Counted from the first letter of the stretch, positions 19,701-28,733 are shown. The stretch: 64,000 nucleotides of DNA from Trichomonas vaginalis G3 (GCF_026262505.1 NC_067203.1:8184001-8248000), one strand, 5' to 3'. Numbers and translations: made by a program. The notes: generated by a model from the sequence alone, not told the origin.

Positions 19701-21409
19701 AAAATGCTACAGTTAAAGGAATTGATGATGATTCCGATATTTGGTCAACAAATGGAGGACTCAAAACTCATAATATCTTTGATAGTACACGTCAATCAAC
19801 AAATAATAAAACTGATAAGTCCCAAAAGACTAATGAAAAATCATTGACAAAGACTGATAACTATCAAGATAATTATGGTAAATCATTGACAAAGACTAAT
19901 GATTCTCAAAGAATTGATGATAAATCATTGACAAAGACTGGTAAATCTCAGAAGATTGATGATGAATCTTTATTATTATCAACAGATAAAACTCTTACAA
20001 AATCTGCTGAAATCAAAGATGACTCGTTATTATCAATTGATAAATCAGCATCTGACAAAATTTTGTCAGTATCAGGAAATTCGAATATTTTATCAGAGAA
20101 ATCTTATGAGGATTCAAAGATGATTAATTCACAACCTGGAATATTATCTGATGATAGTTTAAGAAAGAGTATTTCACAGAAGTCAAGCTCAAGCAAGGCC
20201 CAATCAAATGTATTAAATAACCAAAAACTTGAAGAAAATTCAATTGATGATGATTCATATATTTTATCAGAAAAATTAACCGATGACTCAATGAATTTGT
20301 CATCAAATGACGAATTTAGAACAAAGAATGTTGCAAAAGATGATGATGAAGATTCTCTTATGAATGTTTCTACCATTGATGACTTAAAGACAAAGAAAGT
20401 TTCTAAAAATAATGATAAAGAGGAAGATTCTCTTATGAATGTTTCAACAATTGATGAACTGAAAACAAAGAAAATTTCAAAAGATGATAAAGATAAATCA
20501 TATGCACAAAGTGATTTAAGGAAATCTACGACAATGATTTCAACAATTGGTGATGAATTGAAGACAAAAGAAATTTCAAAGAAATCGACACAAAGTGTTT
20601 CTAAAAGTACTTCAAATGATACTCAAGACTTAACATTTGGTCCATTAAGTACAACAACTAATTCAACAATGACTTCTACATTTAATTTGAATACATCAAA
20701 CTCACCACAATCTAAGGCTTCAAAGCAATCTCCAAAGCAAAATACATTGACAGAAGAAATAATTGAAGATGATACTGATACAAAATCAATACCTCCTTTG
20801 CAAGAAAAGGAAATTTTATCTGATGACGAAACAATTAATCAGTCTGGTCTTCAAAAACTAGAAGAAGAACATATCAGTTCTCAACCTGTTCATGAAAAGC
20901 TTCCAGAAGAAAATTCAACAAGAAAGAGTTCAACAAACAAGATGAGAGTTTCATTTAGTCCCGATGTTCTTTTGCCATTTGTCAGGAAATCTAATGCAAG
21001 TTCTCAACTTGTTAATCAGTACGAGAGCGATGAAAGTCTTAATAATGATAACTTTGATATCACTCCAATGGAACACCTTGAGAAATATGCAAAGGAACAT
21101 TCAGAATTATCGAGAATTTCCGGTTCCAGTCTTTCTCAATCAACAACAATGGCACAGTTAAGCTATGAAGAAGACCAGGTTCTTAGATCTGTTTTACCAC
21201 GTGCTGTAAATATGAATACACAGGAGATATATGCTGCCGTCTCTAAAGAAATGAGTTTACCAAGAAATAATCCTTCAGTTGCGAATATTGTTGCAAATAT
21301 TTGCAAATATCTTGGTATTGAAACAGAAAAATCAAACCCGCTGCAAGTAACTCAAAGTCTACCAGATATTAGTGAAATGGCTGAGGAATCCAGCGATGAT
21401 TATTTTTAA
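13748..21409 (+). CDS. Giant disordered, repeat-rich acidic/serine-rich protein
   Basis: An uninterrupted 2553-residue frame. Nearly the whole protein is low-complexity, dominated by S, N, K, D, E and T, and should be intrinsically disordered. Several repeat families follow in order: E-rich blocks with E(S/D)(E/D)IE.P (residues ~430-530); DTDKSLTNKS/KQ.INKEFN units (~820-920); a near-exact 25-residue repeat built on SLENTENSALKLVDELMNV (~1170-1340); TKAINNKPIENVLSSS units (~1715-1780); SLMNVSTIDDLKTKK units (~2200-2275). A KMRVSF segment near residue 2400 fits the RVxF docking motif for protein phosphatase 1. The last ~85 residues (VLRSVLPRAVNMNTQEIYAAV onward) look folded. The function is unknown; a cytoskeletal or scaffold protein is a reasonable guess. 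A possible initiator TCACTTTTTT lies 52 bases before the ATG. Confidence 0.85.
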   Translation: MEASTYRLQKVDFLLEQIDYLTVPTKQALAKPRLQNISPGIPTKQEKQPEKATNDQGKSIQPQKDKFDEHLEILKRASKASKPKNSPERKNKKYLDTSETESEEIDIPKTILNVGYNFAPKNIINKRIPVSGGISMNNTKPKAEKSTLPYEKEKDLFQKVHDAMNNNESCDFGAKPKSPPRQSTIRKGENPEGTKKLAEKLKQERQQRNEEKKRKSLRRIPQYEDDQQSNNTTNSFDSEDSEEELQIIPSKPKSSSPKKAPTIPRIQPNLASRYEISTKTNRNQSKEGQNSKENGYYDIHKKQKEINGIAGKKITHIQPKNQPNIPKELPLAPKFEKSDESFNEEEEDSEEMQVIPSKPRISRIPIRNSPPKSKQIEQKYNNKNISNESDSISEDLLKSPKFQAKSHSFIEEESDIELPTKNTKKELSDNDGYNDDIEEEDSEIETPSTNDKSKLNKFNSSGNKVPVNNPSKYNQYNDEEESEIEEPLSNIKSKLQSSENKVQINKNSQYNDDNLEEESDIEEPLVKSKFNSGKQIPVKESKQSNSSRYNEIPQRPNNIKETRFPEDEYSYSDDSIDEEVEKIINKPKVTIQEPNDNNLSDSYDESYNESIDEPEEKTLNESNLQSTIQSEKSITDKNGLSLTSTYDPNRTQTTEMSRKSLQSFIETELKAMKEMEAEQNQNQKQQQRPEQSRSSTQKSSSYFYTYSEEEEYDDESEKPKMEVDTGFVPVNNEKKSFKPPVVPIFNKLMNSMNNKQEQPENNMSSSKLVEEKILDDDNLSNKSKNTSIKPKAVDSQGETNKLSKNSTDKSNSSATNRQNINKEFNDTDKSLNNKSKNSTASKQTINNDLNYTDNLSYKSKESTASKQSINKEFNDTDKSLTNKSNNSTLSKQNINKEFNDTDKLLTNKSNKSTLSKQSINNETGNSFGVDSNISTFKSEMNDTDKSLTNKSKKSSTGKQSNNDLSLRNSSKLSAIKSDEKDNKLNASGTDKLSNKSKLNDSKVSTEKSNTNNDALVNSSNISSPKSHDSKQILNEELVETEKSRTSRNNSTLNSQRSSTINNNSKSDDSGINLSFTDKSNADNESDALLSEPIEDENSSLRITDKQKTNGSKQNIITEENATLKSSDKTKMISATINKTDKDNSELSLSLSDKFKVDNSTLTGKSKNDTIKSKKSLENTKNSALKLADELMNVTDKSNKGPTKSKISMENTENSALKLADELMNVTDKSKKSLENTENSALKLVDELMNVTDKSKKSLENTENSALKLVDELMNVTDKSNRDPTKTKNSMENTNNSTLKFADELMNNTYKSLENTENSALKLVDELMNVTDKSSTGKSLKSTKNGSTFEITDKSKSTKPNTPLDSTNKSINNSQNELDKNNLSLSISDKSESTLEKSNKSKKSLKAKDNSLSSLLPKSDDLAQTTPYKSVELVGKSDDESKENGLSDYSFGESLSATNSLMPNDEGTMLQSLTLTDEKQSTNAQNLTDKSNQNSNNNSLTGKSIKNSDVLFSTLNETSSSTLTSPKQSTIHDSTIHKDEFLPSSTKSSSSNKSKPNELSLAKDLNSNSIAKGELSKIGSISDKTLTQDENLESTSLVIQKIPVWDSEEDEESIDESVIKPLVQESVSNDEKSKSSSSQNKTGTIATPKANQYKESLFDSSSTTDSTTLECSLSKPVNLSKLDERTNSLRQSVVSHHSNKIEDNILSSSTKTDTIDLKTKAINNKPIENVLSSSSSAKTDFIDIKTKAINNKPIENVLSSSTKTGSIDIKTKAINSKPIENDSDIEEENLNLSTIDELETKTFDNKPHKKGNVYDFEKTRSSSSKDSDNAEYVTHPLKKILQENAILDEEEEASDDEDSLSKPVNLSLAKSFSESLNEQKNSMKPLDQESVSNDEKSNVQTPLVSPKYKESLFESSTVTDGTLESSMSKPVNLSKNESKVGLPSETAELSFSLGGGNSQISANEEDFDDMTFSLLNNGKTRPKQTKNATVKGIDDDSDIWSTNGGLKTHNIFDSTRQSTNNKTDKSQKTNEKSLTKTDNYQDNYGKSLTKTNDSQRIDDKSLTKTGKSQKIDDESLLLSTDKTLTKSAEIKDDSLLSIDKSASDKILSVSGNSNILSEKSYEDSKMINSQPGILSDDSLRKSISQKSSSSKAQSNVLNNQKLEENSIDDDSYILSEKLTDDSMNLSSNDEFRTKNVAKDDDEDSLMNVSTIDDLKTKKVSKNNDKEEDSLMNVSTIDELKTKKISKDDKDKSYAQSDLRKSTTMISTIGDELKTKEISKKSTQSVSKSTSNDTQDLTFGPLSTTTNSTMTSTFNLNTSNSPQSKASKQSPKQNTLTEEIIEDDTDTKSIPPLQEKEILSDDETINQSGLQKLEEEHISSQPVHEKLPEENSTRKSSTNKMRVSFSPDVLLPFVRKSNASSQLVNQYESDESLNNDNFDITPMEHLEKYAKEHSELSRISGSSLSQSTTMAQLSYEEDQVLRSVLPRAVNMNTQEIYAAVSKEMSLPRNNPSVANIVANICKYLGIETEKSNPLQVTQSLPDISEMAEESSDDYF
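17255..17760 (+). repeat. 75-bp in-frame tandem repeat within disordered protein gene
   Basis: About six imperfect copies of a 25-codon unit; two adjacent copies around 17427-17580 are essentially identical at the DNA level, including codon choice. This implies recent duplication by slippage or unequal exchange. The period keeps the reading frame. Confidence 0.85.
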
Positions 21410-21600
21410 ATTATGTTATGTTTTTATTGTTATTTAAAATTATTCTTGTATTTCCTAATTTTTATATAATGTTTCTAAATTGATTTCGAATTATTAAATT
21501 TAATCCTGAATTGTCCCAAATAAAAAAAAATAATTTGAAAAATTAAAAACAAATTTTACTATCCATGTTAAGGAAAGATTCATACAGTAAATATATTACG

Positions 21601-22242
21601 TTATATACTAGACATTGATGGATCTGGTGTAAGCTGACCATAAAATTCAATATTTGTAAGCGCAAGCATATTGCTGTCGCACCAACTGTAGCCTGTTTGG
21701 ATAAGTCTGCAAAATCTAAAGTTAGATGGTATCTTGCATTTGAAGAAAGCGATTTTTGATCTTCCATTTAGATCGCTGTTTGAAACTTGATGGTCAATAT
21801 CAACCCAATCTGTATCATTTGCTGATGCTTGCAAAGACCATGATCTTAGATGGTTGCCGTCTGCAACGTAATTGTACGTTTTTAATGAATATCCAGTAAT
21901 TTGATATTTAATCTGTTTGAAATCGAATTTTATCCATTGGTCAGGCTGATTGTCGGATACCCAATGTGAATTCCATTTGTAATCTATGACTTGTGACGGA
22001 TGATTTCCGAGTGTGCTTGATGCTGTGATATTAATGATACCCTTTTCGTATGGGTTACCCATACATATCTCAGAAATCCTTGAAATTATACCATGGAATG
22101 GTTTTTCAGGATCCCATTCGATAATTTCTGTTGTAAAATCAACTTTATCCTTAGAACTGTGTCTCCTGGCCTTATTGGGTGAAGCAATCTGATCGGGTTG
22201 CTTTGAATCTGGTGTTTGTGGTGGATTTTGATTTTCTGTCAT
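21601..22242 (-). CDS. F5/8 type C (discoidin) domain protein
   Basis: 213 residues from the ATG at 22242. The first ~45 residues are polar and basic (SPNKARRHSSKDK) and probably disordered. Residues ~48-200 form a discoidin-like beta sandwich: INITASSTLGNHPSQVIDY..NSHWVSDNQPDQWIKFDFKQ is the typical start of such domains, followed by TGYSLKTYN, RSWSLQASAND..W and a C-terminal LTNIEFYGQL strand. There is no signal peptide, so it is probably intracellular, as with the many trichomonad proteins that pair this fold with BTB domains. The ligand is unknown. Its start is only 24 bases from that of the divergent gene at 22267. Confidence 0.85.
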   Translation of the reverse strand: MTENQNPPQTPDSKQPDQIASPNKARRHSSKDKVDFTTEIIEWDPEKPFHGIISRISEICMGNPYEKGIINITASSTLGNHPSQVIDYKWNSHWVSDNQPDQWIKFDFKQIKYQITGYSLKTYNYVADGNHLRSWSLQASANDTDWVDIDHQVSNSDLNGRSKIAFFKCKIPSNFRFCRLIQTGYSWCDSNMLALTNIEFYGQLTPDPSMSSI

Positions 22243-22266
22243 TAAATTTTGTCACTTTTTTATTTA
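22243..22266. promoter_or_regulatory. 24-bp divergent intergenic region with initiator
   Basis: The complete spacer between two divergent ATGs. It contains TCACTTTTTT (from 22252), a match to the trichomonad initiator TCA-Y-W, 15 bases before the plus-strand ATG. No equally good initiator is seen for the minus-strand gene. Confidence 0.55.
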
Positions 22267-23157
22267 ATGATTCCTGAAGAAAAACCAATTATTAGGGAGA
22301 AGTCAGAAATTATATATGTAAAAATGGCGGAAGCATTTCATCAAGAAGTCCCTCTCCCACCTCCTTGTGTTTGTTCGGCTGAAGACTTAGCGCAAGCATC
22401 AGATTCAGCACAAATTGAAAAAATGGCACCGCCTGATGTGGCAAATAACATACTTGAAATCATCCTCAGCTATGAAAACAAGTTAAATCATGCTTTGGCA
22501 AACCCACCAATTGAAAATAAAAAAGAATTGAAAAAAGAAAATCCGCAAACTCAGAAAAAATCACCACGAGAATCTGCTGCAAGTGAAGTTCATAGAAAAT
22601 TAGATGATTTACCACCTGTTCAGCTATTAGGAAGCTCGATTAGCGCTGAATTTGGTATGCATGATATTTTGTCAATTAATACGAATGTTATACCTTGCAC
22701 AATATCGAAATATAAATTTGTTCATCCTTTACAAAGTGCAAATGATTTCAATGGCTCAATATCAGAATTATCACAGCTCATACTATCAATTCAACATGTG
22801 TTTAAGATTAAATGTCCAATAACAGTTATTCCGCTTCCACTCATGCCTATTTTACGAGTTAAAGATTCTAAATTCCGTCTTTGGTTTAATTCTTCGCTTG
22901 AACAAAGGAAAGAACTGACTGATCTATCATTCAACATATCTACATTCATCCAATATATTGGTCTTATTACTAAAGAAGCTGCAAAAATGTTGAAACAAGA
23001 TGAACCTGAAATCCACGAAAGTATTTTACCAAAACTCATCTTATCTACTAATATGGATGAAATTAACCATAAGTGGAATGATTCTGCTGTAGAAATTCTA
23101 TCTTTGGCTAGATTATGCATTCATTTCTTATCATTACTTGGTGATCAAGTATATTAA
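22267..23157 (+). CDS. Hypothetical protein, ~296 residues
   Basis: The frame is open from a TTG at 22249, but the first ATG is 22267, and the initiator TCACTTTTTT at 22252 supports this start; an internal ATG at 22324 is an alternative. The N-terminal ~100 residues are proline/lysine-rich and acidic (VPLPPPCVCSAEDLAQASDS). Residues ~120-295 are more hydrophobic and helical (ISELSQLILSIQHVFKIKCP; LSLARLCIHFLSLLGDQVY), suggesting a folded helical domain. No signal peptide, membrane segment or catalytic motif was recognised. Divergent with the discoidin-domain gene; the shared promoter hints at co-expression only. Confidence 0.75.
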   Translation: MIPEEKPIIREKSEIIYVKMAEAFHQEVPLPPPCVCSAEDLAQASDSAQIEKMAPPDVANNILEIILSYENKLNHALANPPIENKKELKKENPQTQKKSPRESAASEVHRKLDDLPPVQLLGSSISAEFGMHDILSINTNVIPCTISKYKFVHPLQSANDFNGSISELSQLILSIQHVFKIKCPITVIPLPLMPILRVKDSKFRLWFNSSLEQRKELTDLSFNISTFIQYIGLITKEAAKMLKQDEPEIHESILPKLILSTNMDEINHKWNDSAVEILSLARLCIHFLSLLGDQVY

Positions 23158-23505
23158 CATAAACTTATATTATCTGTTTGTTTTATTAATTAATCATATG
23201 TATTTTTATAGAAAATCTGAAATCATAGATTATATTTTTTAAATATTCGGATCATTGGATATTAACATTTTAATGATTAATAACAATATGGATAATATTT
23301 GTTAACTAATGAAAAATAATTTTATGATATCTACCCATATACTTTTTCAGAGCAATCATTCTGGATCTACTATTTGATTGATCACCAAAATCATAAACTA
23401 AATGTGATGTGTCAGCAATTGTGATTATAATTTACCAAAATCAACAAAAAAAGCATATATGATAATCCCCAGACGAGCGCTTGCATAATTGTCGTTATTC
23501 TGTAA
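23158..23505. other. Intergenic, no gene seen
   Basis: AT-rich sequence downstream of the 22267 gene and before the palindrome. No coding or RNA feature was recognised. Confidence 0.5.
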
Positions 23506-24749
23506 TAAACAGAAATTCATCAAAAGTGACAGCTCTCAATTTTTTGACATTTGTAAATTCTAAATTGAATGAGAAAAATGAAATAATACTAAGCATAATA
23601 CAATATTCTAGATTTAATTATAATTAGGAAAAAGTTGGTTTTGAGAGTACTTTTCATAGGCATATAGAATAAAATCTTCTGAAAAATAATATCACATAAA
23701 CTCATATTATTTTCTAATATATAACTATTTTATATAAAAATCAAATTCAATGATCTTAAAAGCGAAGGATAAACCTCAAAATTTACGAATATAATGAGTG
23801 GGAATATAATGCTTATCTATCATAAAACCATATGAAATATTAATTTTTGCTTTACGCCTAATTTTTGACGACAATTAGCAAAAAATGTTAAATGTTAACA
23901 CTCAGTCCATTTGAATATGAAAAATAAAATTGACTTTGATTAAATGTTTTTATTTATCATGCAATTCTTCTTGCGACCAAAGATTTGAATAAAAGTTCAA
24001 AAAATAAGATAGCTTAAAAAATAATATACGGTAGTGTTTACTAATAGATGAATAGTATATAAATTCTATTAAAATGGATTTGATCCAAAAAAATATTTAA
24101 AATTTGATCATAAATAAAATCGTTTTAAATTACTTCTTCATTTAAATTATAACAATTATTTTTGGTTTTATATTTTTTTGGATCAAATCCATTTTAATAG
24201 AATTTATATACTATTCATCTATTAGTAAACACTACCGTATATTATTTTTTAAGCTATCTTATTTTTTGAACTTTTATTCAAATCTTTGGTCGCAAGAAGA
24301 ATTGCATGATAAATAAAAACATTTAATCAAAGTCAATTTTATTTTCATATTCAAATGGACTGAGTGTTAACATTTAACATTTTTTGCTAATTGTCGTCAA
24401 AAATTAGGCGTAAAGCAAAAATTAATATTTCATATGGTTTTATGATAGATAAGCATTATATTCCCACTCATTATATTCGTAAATTTTGAGGTTTATCCTT
24501 CGCTTTTAAGATCATTGAATTTGATTTTTATATAAAATAGTTATATATTAGAAAATAATATGAGTTTATGTGATATTATTTTTCAGAAGATTTTGTGTTC
24601 TTCTTCAAAATTTTATTTTTTTATTAAAAAGAATCTTTACAAAATATACATTTACTTTAATTAATATTTAAAAACGTGCTCTATCAAAAGTTCCAAAAAT
24701 TCAATATTTTAGCTTTTCTGAGGTGTCACTTTTGATGAATTTCTGTTTA
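23506..24749. repeat. Large near-perfect palindrome
   Basis: Arms 23671-24094 and 24171-24594 (424 bp each) are reverse complements with no mismatch seen in the stretches compared, around a 76-bp spacer. A further inverted pair of 26 bp (TAAACAGAAATTCATCAAAA... at 23506-23531, complement at 24724-24749) sits outside, nearly on the same axis, with unmatched DNA between it and the main arms. No frame of note is present. It could be a fold-back/MITE element with 26-bp terminal inverted repeats, a duplicated-inverted segment, or an assembly artefact of fold-back reads. Confidence 0.85.
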
Positions 24750-24851
24750 CAACAATTCGAGTTATTATAAATAGTGTAAAATAAATGTGAAGTGATAAAT
24801 GTGATTTTTGAGAGAAAAATATTTGCCACCGTAAAAAGTTAAAAAAAAATA

Positions 24852-26181
24852 ATGGTCATTGTTACGTTAAAGTATCCTGAGATCATGCGAGGAAATATAA
24901 TTAAGGACGAGCAAAATCTCTCAATCATAATTAACAAACAAAACATGACTTCTTCAAAGAACATTTCAATAATTAGTTCAAAAACTGCTTACGATGCATA
25001 TCTTCGCGATTCAACATTCAATTCATTAGTTCTTAATTTAAATCTGTCTTGCAGTGATACATTAAAAATAATTTCAGATCTTTTCAAGAATGGTGAACTT
25101 GTTTATGAAAACGACAGAAAACATAATAGAGATATTTTCGAAGTGGGTTTAGCAATCGGAAATGAGTTCCTTATCAAAGTGTTCTGTGACTTTGTCAAGT
25201 CTTATATCGAAACCAACTTAGAAAACTTTTACGACATCTATGATGCAGCTTCAGTTCAAAATGACACAAATAAGATCAACGAGTGCATTTCTTTCTTTGC
25301 ATCGAGGATGAGTTCTCTCAAAGAAGAATACAAGATAGAAACAATCAAAAGATATGGATACGACTTCTTTGAGAGTGTATTGATATCTAAATCTCTTAAA
25401 ATATCAACAGAAGACTCTTTATGCAAAACGATCATCTCTATGAGCAAACATGATAATATTTACTTCGAATTACTTAAATATGTCAGAGTCGAATTTTGCA
25501 GCAAAAATGTTATTGAAGAAATTTCAAACTATGCAGAAACAAACAAACTTGAATCTATTTCGAGCCAAGTCTTCAAATGTGCACTTCTTCAACATTCACC
25601 ATTTCTTCATAAACTAGAACTTTCGCCAATCAACGAACTTCACAGAAATGACATATCAGATGATAATATAAGAAACTTAAGAAGTTTGACAATATCAAAA
25701 GAAAATTTTTCTAAAATATATGAATTACTTGCAAAGGCATCAAATGAAGGAGATCTTTTTACAATCAAACTTGCCGTTGATGAAAAATATTCTGATGTTC
25801 GAGATAGTTCAGGTTACAATATGATCCTTAGAGCAGCAGAGAGAAATTGTCAAACATTTGTTTCTAAATGGTGCTGATATAAGAAGTAAAACTAATTATA
25901 ATTCGACGGTTCTTCATTGGTTTTGCTGCCGTGGAAATCTTGAAGGTGTTAAATTTGCACTTAATTTCATAGATATCAATTCTAGAGATAGTGATAATGA
26001 TACTCCTCTTCATTTTTCTATTTATGAAGGATGTGAAGATATCTGTGAATTCCTTTGTACTCAGCAAAAAATAGATAAAAATGCTAAAAACAATCAAAAT
26101 AGAAATCCACTATCTTTTGCAATTTATAAAAATCGGCAGAATATAGTCAATATACTTCGAAGAAATGGATTTCCTAAATAA
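24852..26181 (+). pseudogene. BTB/BACK-like and ankyrin repeat protein gene with a frameshift
   Basis: The first frame (24852-25877) encodes a region resembling a degenerate BTB domain (residues ~1-120) and a BACK-like helical stretch (ENFYDIYDAASVQNDTNKIN..., ~130-230), then the first ankyrin-like helices. The second frame (to 26181) continues with clear ankyrin repeats (NSTVLHWFCCRGNLEGVKFA; NDTPLHFSIYEGCEDICEFL; NPLSFAIYKNRQNIVNILRR). The change of frame falls in the run GCAGCAGAGAGAAATTG near 25835-25850, consistent with an AG-repeat slip; in the second frame REIVKHLFLNGADI reads as standard ankyrin sequence. Trichomonads have very large families of such proteins. It is either a young pseudogene or a sequencing error. 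The start is uncertain because no initiator was seen. Confidence 0.7.
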
Positions 26182-26759
26182 TTAAACCAGTAATTTGTTT
26201 ACCATATGAATGTTACGAGAAATTGATTAAAAAATTAATAATCATTTAATAATATAGCATTTTCCTTTTATGCATAAATGAATTCACAATAATGAGGTTA
26301 TGATTAAATGTGCTCTTCTCTCAGAATTATGGCTATCAACTATGCAAAAATCGCAAAATGGTAATAAAAGAGTTTTCTTAAGCGAAATGTAGTTTAGACG
26401 CATCTAAAACATCTTTCATTATGAATATCAGTTCTTTGACTTCTATGAAAAACAAAGAATCTACAGCATATGAATTCGATAGATTTATGCTATTCATGCT
26501 ATGAGAGGCAACTGCACTTGCAAGTTATGAATTGAAATAATAAAATAAACCAGATGATTATTGAAACATTAAAATTGATTTTAATTAAGAGATCTGGTCA
26601 TGATATTGGAGAATGAACAACAATAAAGACTTTTTTTTGATAGATGCGAAAAGTGACAACAAAATTTTTATAAGTAGTCAGTAAAAAGTGGGCGGCCACT
26701 TAAGTTGTCAAAAAATTGAGAAGTGTTAAGGAGAAAAGCTATTCAATCATTTTTTAATA
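26182..26759. other. Intergenic region upstream of HSP70
   Basis: No gene seen. It should hold the HSP70 promoter. The last 100 bases have a GC-richer patch (GTGGGCGGCCAC, itself partly palindromic, near 26689-26700) that stands out from the surrounding AT-rich DNA and might be a factor-binding site. Confidence 0.5.
26747..26759 (+). promoter_or_regulatory. Initiator of HSP70 gene
   Basis: TCATTTTTTAATA directly before the ATG. TCA followed by pyrimidine and T/A is the trichomonad initiator; transcription would start at the A (26749), giving an 11-base leader, typical for these organisms. Confidence 0.7.
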
Positions 26760-28733
26760 ATGTCTGCTATTGGTATTGATCTTGGTACAACCTACTCATG
26801 CGTAGGTGTGTTCCGTCACAATCGTGTAGATATTCTCGCTAATGATATGGGTAACCGTACAACACCTTCTTATGTCGCATTCACAGAAGACGAAAGACTC
26901 GTCGGTGATGCCGCTAAGAACCAGGCCGCTATGAACCCACAGAACACAGTCTTCGATGCTAAGCGTATGATTGGCCGTAAGTTCTCTGATCCAGTCGTCC
27001 AGAAGGATATGAAGCACTGGCCATTCAAGGTCGTCCGCAGTGATGGCGACCGTCCAAAGATTGAGGTCCAGTTCAAGGGTGAGACAAAGCAGTTCTTCCC
27101 AGAAGAAATCTCAGCCATGGTCCTCGGCAAGATGAAGGAAACAGCTGAGAACATGCTCTCCGAAAAGATTACAGATGCTGTCGTTACAGTTCCAGCTTAC
27201 TTCAACGATGGCCAACGTCAAGCTACAAAGGATGCTGGTGTTATCGCTGGCCTTAACGTCCTCCGTATCATCAACGAGCCAACAGCCGCTGCTATTGCTT
27301 TCGGCCTCAACGAGAAGTCCGACAAGGAACGCCACGTTCTCATCTTCGATCTTGGTGGTGGCACATTCGATGTTTCCCTTCTTGATATCGATGGTGGCAT
27401 GTTCGAAGTTCGTGCTACAGCTGGTGATACACACCTTGGTGGTGAAGACTTCGACTCACGCCTTGTCGATTACTTCGCTGATCGTTTCCAGAAGAAGTTC
27501 AAGTGCGATCTCCGCGAATCACCACGTGCTTTGAGAACACTCAGAACAGCTTGCGAGCGTGCTAAGCGTACAATCTCTACAGCTGCTAACGCTTCCATCC
27601 TTTGCGAGTCTCTTTACCAGGGCCACGATTTCCAGGATACAATTTCTCGTGCTATGTTCGAGAACTTGAACGATGAACTCTTCAGATCCACACTTGGTCC
27701 AGTTGCCCAGGTTCTCAAGGATGCAAAGATGTCAAAGTCCGATGTCACAGATATCGTTCTTGTCGGTGGCTCATCACGTATTCCACGTGTCCAGCAGCTC
27801 CTCCAGGAGTTCTTCAACGGCAAGCAGCCATGCCGTGGTGTCGACCCAGATGAGGCCGTCGCTTACGGTGCTGCAGTCCAGGCCGCCATCATCAAGGGCG
27901 ATAACTCCGAGGCAGTCAAGGATATCTTACTTCTCGATGTCGCTCCACTTTCTCTTGGTATTGAGACAGCTGGCGAAATCATGACAGTTTTGATCCCACG
28001 TAACACAACAATTCCAGCCAAGAAGTCAAACATCTTCACAACATTCGCTGATAACCAGCCAGCAGTTACAATCAAGGTCTACGAAGGTGAGCGTACAAGA
28101 ACACGCGACAACAACCTTCTCGGTACATTCGATCTCACAGGCATTCCACCAGCACCACGTGGTGTTCCACAGATCGAAGTCACATTCGATGTCAACGCTG
28201 ATGGTATCATGAACGTTTCCGCTCAGGATAAGTCCACAGGTAACGTCAAGAAGATCACAATCAAGAACGACAAGGGCCGTCTTTCTCAGGCAGATATCGA
28301 CCGCATGGTTTCTGATGCTGAGAAGTACAAGGCTCAGGATGAAGAAGCCAAGAAGAAGATCGAAGCAAAGAACGGTCTCGAAGGTTACTGCTTCGGTGTT
28401 CGTAACTCTGTCAACGGCGAACTCGGCTCTAAGATTGCTCAGGCTGACAAGGATGCCATTCTCAAGATTGTCAACGACACACTCGCTTGGATCGAATCCA
28501 ACCAGGACGCTTCCACAGCTGACTACGAAGCGAAGCAGAAGGAAGTCGAAGGCCAGTTGATGCCACTCATGCAGAAGGCCTACCAGTCTGCTGCTGGTGG
28601 TGCCGGCGGAATGCCAGGTGGTGTTGACCCATCTATGTTCCAGAACATGGGTGGCGCTGGTGGTGCTGCTCCAGGCGCAGGCGCTGCTCATCCATCCTCT
28701 GGCTCTGGCCCACGTGTCGAGGAAGTTGACTAA
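26760..28733 (+). CDS. HSP70: Cytosolic heat shock protein 70
   Basis: 657 residues, full length. The ATPase domain starts [15 protein letters not shown] and has the signatures [14 protein letters not shown] and [16 protein letters not shown]; the substrate-binding domain follows (residues ~390-540), and the C-terminus ends in a GGMPGG-type linker and EEVD, the mark of cytosolic/nuclear forms that bind TPR co-chaperones. It folds and refolds proteins using ATP. Codons are strongly C/G-ending (e.g. AAG, GTC, CTC), unlike the AT-ending neighbours, as expected for a very highly expressed gene. It is convergent with the DNA ligase gene across 142 bases. The frame is intact and the initiator is clear. 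Confidence 0.98.
   Translation: MSAIGIDLGTTYSCVGVFRHNRVDILANDMGNRTTPSYVAFTEDERLVGDAAKNQAAMNPQNTVFDAKRMIGRKFSDPVVQKDMKHWPFKVVRSDGDRPKIEVQFKGETKQFFPEEISAMVLGKMKETAENMLSEKITDAVVTVPAYFNDGQRQATKDAGVIAGLNVLRIINEPTAAAIAFGLNEKSDKERHVLIFDLGGGTFDVSLLDIDGGMFEVRATAGDTHLGGEDFDSRLVDYFADRFQKKFKCDLRESPRALRTLRTACERAKRTISTAANASILCESLYQGHDFQDTISRAMFENLNDELFRSTLGPVAQVLKDAKMSKSDVTDIVLVGGSSRIPRVQQLLQEFFNGKQPCRGVDPDEAVAYGAAVQAAIIKGDNSEAVKDILLLDVAPLSLGIETAGEIMTVLIPRNTTIPAKKSNIFTTFADNQPAVTIKVYEGERTRTRDNNLLGTFDLTGIPPAPRGVPQIEVTFDVNADGIMNVSAQDKSTGNVKKITIKNDKGRLSQADIDRMVSDAEKYKAQDEEAKKKIEAKNGLEGYCFGVRNSVNGELGSKIAQADKDAILKIVNDTLAWIESNQDASTADYEAKQKEVEGQLMPLMQKAYQSAAGGAGGMPGGVDPSMFQNMGGAGGAAPGAGAAHPSSGSGPRVEEVD

Noticed and set aside
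22249-22266. TTG start for the 22267 gene
   Set aside because: The first ATG is at 22267, and the initiator at 22252 would put the TTG before the transcript start.
26689-26700. Heat-shock element before HSP70
   Set aside because: No arrays of nGAAn/nTTCn units were found; the GTGGGCGGCCAC patch is noted but cannot be assigned.
28026-28691. A 221-codon minus-strand frame inside HSP70
   Set aside because: A well-known antisense artefact of GC-biased HSP70 codon use; no independent motif.
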